From: Bemisia tabaci
Taxonomy: Eukaryota; Arthropoda; Insecta; Hemiptera; Aleyrodidae
Direction: 5' to 3'
NCBI RefSeq assembly: GCF_918797505.1
Contig: NC_092801.1
Coordinates: 35,828,517-35,892,516, forward strand
Length of the DNA: 64,000 nt
Part shown: positions 56,599 to 64,000 of the stretch, one piece after another
How the letters are laid out: each line of letters opens with the position of its first letter
How positions within the stretch are numbered: the first letter of the stretch is position 1
The notes under the pieces: model-generated
Told to the model about the DNA's origin: nothing
Databases searched by the model: none
Seen by the model: only the letters and a program-made list of their open reading frames with translations
Program-made: the position numbers and the translations under genes

Positions 56599-57572
56599 TC
56601 GTGCCTTTAAATTGTATTTTATTTTTTATATATTGTTGACTTTAAAAAACCCATCTTGACTGAATATCGATAATATGATAGTGGTCGTTTATGCGGATAC
56701 TGTCCTATTCAGGATCCATTTTTTTTATTGTTATTTTATTAGCATCCAATGTTAAAGGGAGGTTGAATGAATAGTTCTCAATAATGTGGATTTGTATCTT
56801 TTATATAGAGAAACGGTCGATTGCCGAGTTGCATGCCTTCCAAAATTGTATAAGTGAAATGGAGTATTAAGCGATAAGTCTCAGATTTACTTATACATTC
56901 AAAGCTTATGCTTGAAGACATGCGAGTCTACTAGCTCTATAAATTCTAATAATTTTAATGGTCCACAGGCCAAAATACGAATTGAAGCGTTCTGATAATT
57001 ATTTCCTTCTCCCTTCTCAAAATTTCATGCTGAACACAGTTTGCTCAACAATAATTACTAAAATTAGCTCCCCAGAAATGAATTATATATATATCGAATT
57101 TATTGTCAAGAAAGAAATCAGTACAAAGAAAGAACATGACTTTTTAGAATACACTTAAGAATTATTACAACAACTACCTCTGTTTAAAAGGTATCCATTT
57201 GGATTTGTAGATTAAGATTTTCTACAGAAAGTTTTAGATAGGGAGGAATTTTAGGCTGTACAATTTAATAAATTGCACATGAAAATAACTAGGGAAAAAA
57301 TCCAATGGGAAAAAACCTAGTTTAGATGAAGGAGGTGGGATAAAACAAAACCCAGACTGCTGAAAGAGCAAAATAACAAGAATAATAAGAAAATAAAAAT
57401 AAATATAAAAATAACAAAAATAAGTAAATATTAAAAATTTACAACTAGATAACAAGGGAAAGGGTGAAGACTTCAGTACGTGAGCGCCCAGCTCACCATT
57501 TTAAGTATGGAGAGGCGAGGCTGGGCGTACTCACGCCTGTGCCTGTGAAGAAAGAATTAATTCTATTATAAA
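56599..57572 (+). other. 3' flank / probable 3' UTR of Dscam
   Basis: AT-rich sequence after the stop codon with no open frame of interest. The first exact AATAAA in the sense orientation that I found is at 57267-57272; it is a candidate poly(A) signal but may belong to the retroelement region next to it. The true 3' end cannot be placed from sequence alone. Confidence 0.4.
57230..57572 (-). mobile_element. Possible 3' part of the Jockey-like element, no ORF2
   Basis: Downstream of ORF1 on the minus strand there are about 340 bp, T-rich on that strand, where ORF2 should begin. Six frames show no endonuclease or reverse transcriptase motif. The element's end was not located. Confidence 0.35.
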
Positions 57573-59333
57573 TCACTTCACAGATAGTGAATCAGATTGT
57601 AGGGAAGGTTGGACTGATTGTGGGATCTGTACCTCTTGTTGAGGTAAGAGCTTGAGGATAACAGACATCAGTTTGTCAATCTGCTCTGCTTGTTTAGTTA
57701 CTAGGTGTTTAAGCTCGTTGATTACTGTGACATAATCAACGCTGTTATCAGTTGTCGTGAGTGATACAGCTGGCTGAGGAGTTTTGTTTTCGGAAGAGCT
57801 CGGTCCTTTCAAGGCAGAACTGTAGCTCTTATCTGATGATCTAATGTTAGAATTAAGATTTCCTTGATTAGGCTCGCTCTTGACTGGAAATCTCTTTTTA
57901 CTCACTTCCTTTTTGACTTTGCACCCTTGATAGGTTGCCAAGTGGTTACCTTTGCAAAGGGCGCAAACGGGGAAGATACACGTAGGTACATCAGGGGTTT
58001 TACATTCCCCTGTTTGATGAAATTCAGAACAGATAGCACACCTGGGTTGACGAAAACAGTAAGATTTAGAATGTCCTAATGAGAGGCAGTTTTTACACTG
58101 TATGACAGATTTTCTTTGATGAGGTTTTTCGAACTTTACAATTAAATTGGAGATTTCCTTAACCTGCCAAATCATTTCGTTAGAGCCTGGAAAAGGAAGT
58201 AAGTCTACATAATGCAATGGAAGAGGAGATTTAGCTGTAAATTTGAGAATGCGAGTCACATTTTTGACGGGTATCTTGCATTTCTCCTCAAGACAGGAAC
58301 GTATCGTTTCCTCAGCTTGAGGAAAATCCGTAGGGATACCCCTGCATACAACTCTAGTAACTTTTTCTTCTTTAATTTGGTAGGTGAAGTATGCTATTTT
58401 TTTGTCCTTGAGGACCTTAGTGAGAGAACGATATTCATCGATTTTTTCTAAAATTATTTTAAACTGGGTTCTATTAATGATTTTGAGTTTTGAATTTTTA
58501 GATATTTTATCTACTACTTCTGCTTTAAAGGTGAAGGGGTTTGGAATTTGAGAAATGAAAATGGGAGGGGGGGTTAACAATGGTTCTACTGACTTATCGG
58601 ATTGAAGAATATTAAATTTAGAACTTAAATTAAGCGCAGGTACTGGTGGCCTATTTGCAGGGATAGCCTTCTTGGACGGGGCCTTAGATGGAGAGTTGGT
58701 TAAGGACGAGTGAGATTTCCCTCTCTTGTGGCGGGTGACAACCTGGAAGCTGTCGTTATCTGTTTTAACACCTTGAAACTCCGAAGACTGGGTATCTGAA
58801 ATGATGGGTTATAAATCCATGGATTCTACTTCTGGATCAGTTGACCCTTCGTCAGAGTCAGAATCAGTGAAAGCTTCGGGTGCATCGAGGTCATCAGGGC
58901 TATAGGGCAAGCCTTTGCACATAGAGCACTTGAAGGGGTATTTTTTGTGTATACACTTGCAGTCAATAGCTGCCTTAACACTGCATTTTTTGCAGAGATG
59001 AGCCGACTGTTTGTGCTCACACTGTAATAGTGTGACACTTTTTTGGGAGGCCACTTTTTTCACACTTTTCTGAGAGGGAAGAGGTCCTGCAGCGCGAACA
59101 TTGATAGTTTGTTTACCCTTTTTGCTATCTCCTAAGGGTGGAAAAGCACTTGAAGGGGGAGGGAACACTGGAAGGTTAGTGCAAGTACCGCACTGCTGAA
59201 ATAAAATTCTGTGCGAGCACCAGAATTTTTTGGTGAAAAAGTTAGATCTTTTAATGTCACAAAGATTGCAAAGATGAGCAATTTGCTCATGAGCACACTT
59301 CACAAAGTTTATTCCCGGAGAATTGGGATCCAT
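57573..59333 (-). pseudogene. Jockey-like non-LTR retrotransposon ORF1 with one in-frame stop
   Basis: Minus-strand frame from ATG at 59333 to a stop ending at 57573, about 585 codons, interrupted only by TAA at 58811-58809. The first part (174 aa) has four C-x-H-x6-C-x2-C motifs: Cys13/His15/Cys22/Cys25, Cys39/His41/Cys48/Cys51, Cys105/His107/Cys114/Cys117 and Cys127/His129/Cys136/Cys139, ending in an acidic DSDSDEGSTDPE tail. The second part has a basic Ser/Lys/Pro linker, then a PRE_C2HC-like region (VVCRGIPTDFPQAEETIRSC, EKPHQRKSVIQCKNC) and three zinc knuckles at about 413-426, 432-444 and 457-471, typical of Jockey-clade ORF1 (nucleic-acid chaperone/RNP protein). A C-terminal helix, HLVTKQAEQIDKLMSVILKL, is a possible coiled coil. 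No endonuclease/RT ORF2 follows, so the copy is defective or ORF1-only. Confidence 0.8.
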
Positions 59334-59342
59334 TTCACACAA

Positions 59343-62300
59343 GGAAAAAACTCAGAAACACGGCATGAAAGAGACTTGACCAGAAATGAATTAACGTTCT
59401 TTTTAATTACCAAAATGTCTCTGTTTCCATTTAATTCATTATTTTTTCATTTTTGTGTAAGGGAAATCGGAGTGGAATAAAAAAATTTCTCTGCCAGCGT
59501 GTCATAATTACGCCAAGCACACACTCAAAGGAAGCTGTGATGAACCAAAAAAAAAAAGTTAAACAGGATTTGGCGTCCATGTCTTCATAAAAATAAAAGC
59601 GTGTAGCTCTTACAGCAATATGCCATATTTGTATTTTCAATGTCAACCAATGCCTTTTCATTTAATTTGTTTTGGTAGACTCGGCAGCCAACCGTTTCTG
59701 AATCTAATGTGATTTAGTTTTATTGCTTGGAAACCAATCTGACCGAAAGTTCTTAAAATAATCCATGTAATTGTTTCTGTGAAATGTCTAAAAGCTCAAT
59801 TTTAACCTTAATCCATTAGATTTAAAACATATCTTTTTTTATGCTGTATTTTCTACTCAAAAAAAATGAGCAACGTTACTTTTCAACGAAACACAAGGAT
59901 AAAATATTTATAGCATATACTGATACTAAGATAGGGAGAGACTTTTTAAAAAGAGTGTAATATCGTCTAATTGTTCACTAACAGATATCAGTCAATTTCT
60001 CCCGAACACTGCAAGTTTAGGCTAGTTTTGTTTTTCTCTAATTGCTAAAGAGAAAATTGTACGATTCTTTGTGTCAGGATTTCAAGTATCAAAGTACATT
60101 CTGGTATGCTAAGGAAAAACGTCTTATGAACATTAGAGAGTTGCCGAATTTCCCAGTGTAAAACATACATTTCCGTTGAGAAAATGTACACATATTTTCC
60201 CTTGATCATTACTAATATTTTAGATGAAATTGCAAATAAAATTCAAAGAAAAATATGCACAATTTTCTTGGTAAATTCGGTTTTTATTGAGATAAATTTG
60301 GCTACCTCTTAAAGGTCATATAGCACCTAGCTCAGCAGCATATTGCTGCAAAACTTTAAATGCACTTATCTCGGTTCCGACGTTTCCAAAAATTTGCTCT
60401 TATCTGAATTTTTATAAGGAGGCGGAATAAACAGTGTGGCTTGATATTTTCATGGAAATCTTTACATTGAGTAATTTTTCATGCAGAAAATAGAGATTGA
60501 CAGGAAGTCTGCAACGTTGCGGACCGAGATACATGTTCCTGCAGTTTCACTATCGCTACACTAATAACCCAGGCAAAAAGTCTAGAGTATCTGTAAGAAA
60601 CGCCAAAGCATCAAGAAAAAGTCTCCAATTTTTTACAGGATGAAACATTTTTGAATATTTCCCTGCTGTGATGATACGAATTTATGCATCAATGCCACAC
60701 TGTACACTCTAGCTCCCTGCGGTGTTAACTTGCCTGTTTTGTTGACTGATCCTGATACATGTCCTGGCAGCAGGCCATTTTTGCAGGCCTTTGTGACTAA
60801 TCTATTTACGCAGGCCTGATCTCCTATTGTTGCTGCATGAGTGGAGAGACTGTAACTACTCCTTTTCGTGATGTCAGACTAGTGGACATTATATACCAAA
60901 AACACCAATCATGTTTGGGTCATCGGAGAGTCAGTAATTAAGCGAGGCATGACACCAAGACAAGCAGACAACCAATAAGAGCAGCCTTTGATCGGATGAA
61001 GTTGTGAGAGTGGCTCATTTCACTTGTAGTTGTTTAACAATTTTCAGCATTTAGCATTTATCTCTTCAATTATCAAGTAGTATCCTTTATGAGCTAGTCA
61101 GTCCAATAAAGTAAAACTTCATCCTCATTCTAATAGGTTTTTATAGAATTTGGCCTCAAATTAAGCTCTACAAAGACGCCGGTACAAATCTAACACGCAT
61201 CATGCAATCTCCTATAAGAGCGCATGTTAAACTGCCGCTGAGTTTCGTCCACTAGCATGTCACTAAAACGTAGTTATGGCCTCTCCATTTTCTTAGGCAA
61301 AGCTCCTATTTTACCCTCAGGGTCATTCATGTAAAATAACAATTTTAATTCGGCTCAAACTAATTCAGCCGAACCACACGTTTGTTTTTTTTTCTTCCTT
61401 TTTATTTGTGAATGAGAGGAAAGAAATTATTTAGGCATTGAGCTCCTCAATTGAGACAATTGGCAAAAAGAATGTCCTCTCTCTTATTTAAAGAAAAAAA
61501 GAACCATCAACATGATATTGACTGATATTGTTGAACATGTACGTCTGTTTGATGAACTTTTCTACTTCCAGCTTTTTACTTTTTTAAGTTATTTTTCATA
61601 ATGTATTAATGAATTAATTCATTGAATAATTTATTAATTTGTGTACAACTTACTTAGTGATAAAGAGGTGCAAAAGAAACGGAAATCATGTGAATTTTTC
61701 ACAGTTACCATTGAGGGTCAAATGCACGGGCAGTGTAGTACCTTTGACCATTGCTTTGTTTCCTTTGATCAATGTTGATTTTGTTTATTTCTTAAGTTGT
61801 TTTGTTTTCTGTTTGTAAATAATTTAAATATTTATCCAGAAATAATTGCTTTCACCTAATTTCAAAATAACCCCATGTACTCAAAGTTCATCCTATGGCT
61901 AAGCAAGGTTACTCAATGGTTACTCTCTACTACAATGGTTACTCTCAAACCTATCACACAATCGTTTTCATGGAATACCACATCAATGGTGAAAGTTAAA
62001 AAAGCTCATATTCAAATAGTTATCCTTCAAAGTCTCAATTCAAAAACTTCTCAGAACCTCTAAATTAATTTTAAATATTTTGCATGATATGAACCTATCC
62101 CAAGTATCTATTTTTGAAAATCAATTTTGAAAACTGCAAATTAAACGATTTAGATGCATCACTCGGTGTCATATCTAACCAATCATTCTCGTTCTTAGTT
62201 CAAGTAACGCAAAATTTTGGTCTGACTTTCTGAGGGTGCTGCTGAAAATTATTTGGTTTTTTTAGATTATTATATTTTATTGTTTGCATAATATGAGTTG

Positions 62301-64000
62301 CATTGGGGATTAAAATGTGACAAATTCAACTAATTGCTCAGAAAGCTTTACATCTGAATTGATAAGATAGCCAGTCAGTGGGTTTAAAATAAAAGATGGC
62401 AAAAAATGAAACTCTGTGCCCCATCCTTACCTGATTTCAAAATTATTTATCTTGTTTTCAAACTACTGTAAAGAAGAACTGTACAAACAAATCAATAAAA
62501 TACAAATGGTTTTTCAACTTTTTGCTGTTTCGTCAAAAGATTTTATATTCTCAAAAAACTATCATTCACCCATAATTTTTTTATTAAAAAAACGAGTATG
62601 TATTTTGAATCTTTTGCACGCCTCCACTCATCCGCTGATTGTGAGCTCCAATGAACTCGTGGAGCTTTTCCGACCAAAATATGGGACTCAGTGGGTCATT
62701 TCCAAGTTTGGACTAGGGACTAGGACTAGTTTGGTTTCGGCTTGATCGGAGAACTTTCGATTTTGACCCTAAAAATTTAGTCCATGACCCATGACGGGCC
62801 CATTTAGGTCCCGAGACTCGCCGGAGCTCCCTGAACGGAGAAAAAGCGTTTTAAACCTCGAATTAGGTTTTCAAAAGAGAATGTCCCCACTTTAATTTCC
62901 TTTTTTGAACCATCCAAAGGGAACTCACCCTTTACCCTTTCTCCGTGGTTCATAATAGACCAATAGCAAGGTACGTACGTATTTAAGGGTTCTGATACAA
63001 AATTCTTGACCAGAATTGCACCTAGAACACGATTGTATTATAATTACTGACATCGACTCCCAAGGAAAAACCAACGTTTTACTTTACATTGGTTACGGAA
63101 ATTTGAATTGCCCAGTCACAAGAAGGACAATACTCTAAGTGAGTTAAATCGCGCACAAGAAAAGGTTTGGCAAGCCTCTCTATCGGTCGATCAGATATCA
63201 CCTTCTCCACCCGTCATTTAAAGTGTTAACAACAAGCAACGGCTGAGCTAAATTACTGAAATAGAGGTTGCCATATTTTCATACCTCAGGGACTCTTGCG
63301 GCAACGTTTATTGCATGATTTGGCGTAAATAGACCAGTATGCGTGTTCATAAGAGTGGAAGTTTTGAACTCACACATCAAGAAACATCTTATATCTTGGT
63401 TAGGAGTTAATTTCAGTAATTTTCGTGGCGCGAATCATGTTCTAGGTGAAATTTATGGTATAAAACATATATCAGAAGACTTAACTTTGTACCTTGTGTA
63501 GTGGTTTATTCAGCTCTGTTCATTTAAGAGGTTCAATTAGCTTGAAATTGCCATTTATAGATAAATTGCAATTTCAAGCCGATGTCGCCCAGCCTGCAGT
63601 TCTCTTGAAAATCAAAGCATATGGCTTCCCTTAGCCCAAATATGTGTCGGTGATGTTATGTAGCTCCCATGAGAAACCCATCGGTAAGATCAATTAATTT
63701 TTAAAATCAAAAGAACGGCAGCAGGAATCCAACTTAGATAATTAAGATACTTTATTAAAATACAACAAACGTAAATAAAGGTTCCATTAAGCTTTTATAC
63801 AAATATAGATTTTAAAAATAAAATTCTTAATAAATTAAACATCTTGAATGGTTTCTTATGTCTAGACTAATTTCAAATTATTTACAGAGTAAGTGTCATT
63901 GAATAGGACAACCACTTAGATCCAGTGTTGCTGATGTCATAGAAAAGTAGCTTCTGTCACAAAAGAATCTTCTCTGTCCCTGAAACAGTGACATCATGTG
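59343..64000. other. Downstream intergenic region, no recognised gene
   Basis: AT-rich with a copy of the dispersed family at 60060-60560. Frames of 60-110 codons (for example 62416-62745) have no recognisable motif. No tRNA-like or promoter-like structure identified. Confidence 0.5.
60060..60560. repeat. Dispersed repeat family, copy 2
   Basis: ggtatgctaaggaaaaacgt, then gacaggaagtctgcaacgtt and gatacatgttcctgcagttt. Parallel in order to 1440-2060. The fragment at 26115-26200 shares the gtctgcaacgttgcaaac and gttcctgctgcttcac parts. Confidence 0.55.

Noticed and set aside
62416..62745. 109-codon frame near the right end
   Set aside because: No motif, starts in AT-rich sequence, no neighbouring exon signals found.

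Overview
This window looks like nuclear DNA of an insect, most likely a hemipteran. It is AT-rich, has GT-AG introns from a few hundred bases to 18 kb, and is packed with short inverted-repeat transposons. Several repeat families remind me of whitefly (Bemisia) sequence, but that is an impression I could not check. No bacterial features, rRNA, tRNA or CRISPR arrays were seen.

The window is dominated by one plus-strand gene, a Dscam-family immunoglobulin/fibronectin cell-adhesion receptor. I resolve 24 coding exons from 2311 to a stop codon at 56598. All have canonical AG/GT borders and every splice phase matches its neighbour, except for one single-base frame break in exon 11. They encode about 1,818 residues: Ig2 to Ig9, FN3-1 to FN3-4, Ig10, FN3-5, FN3-6, one transmembrane helix and a long cytoplasmic tail. 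The signal peptide and Ig1 exons must lie upstream of position 1. The tail favours a Dscam2-type paralogue. Each variable-exon position of Dscam1 (Ig2, Ig3 and Ig7 halves) is occupied by a single exon, so this is not the hypervariable paralogue.

Layout: 1-2310 is an upstream intron with repeats. 2311-2472 is the Ig2 N-terminal exon. 2473-20495 is an 18-kb intron filled with MITEs, foldbacks, minisatellites, a GATC-rich island and a 59-base poly(A) tract. 20496-45836 carries the ectodomain and membrane exons, whose introns hold long hairpins, tandem duplications, a hAT-type MITE and fragments of retroelement gag. 46493-56598 carries the cytoplasmic exons; between them sit a second hAT-type MITE, a 1.39-kb pogo/Tigger-like element with two almost identical nested 255-bp MITEs, and other short elements. 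56599-57572 is the 3' flank.

57573-59333 (minus strand) is ORF1 of a Jockey-like non-LTR retrotransposon. Besides the three zinc knuckles expected of that clade, its N-terminal part carries four copies of a regular C-x-H-x6-C-x2-C motif; one in-frame stop separates the two parts and no reverse transcriptase follows. This is the most unusual protein-level feature of the window. 59343-64000 has no recognisable gene.
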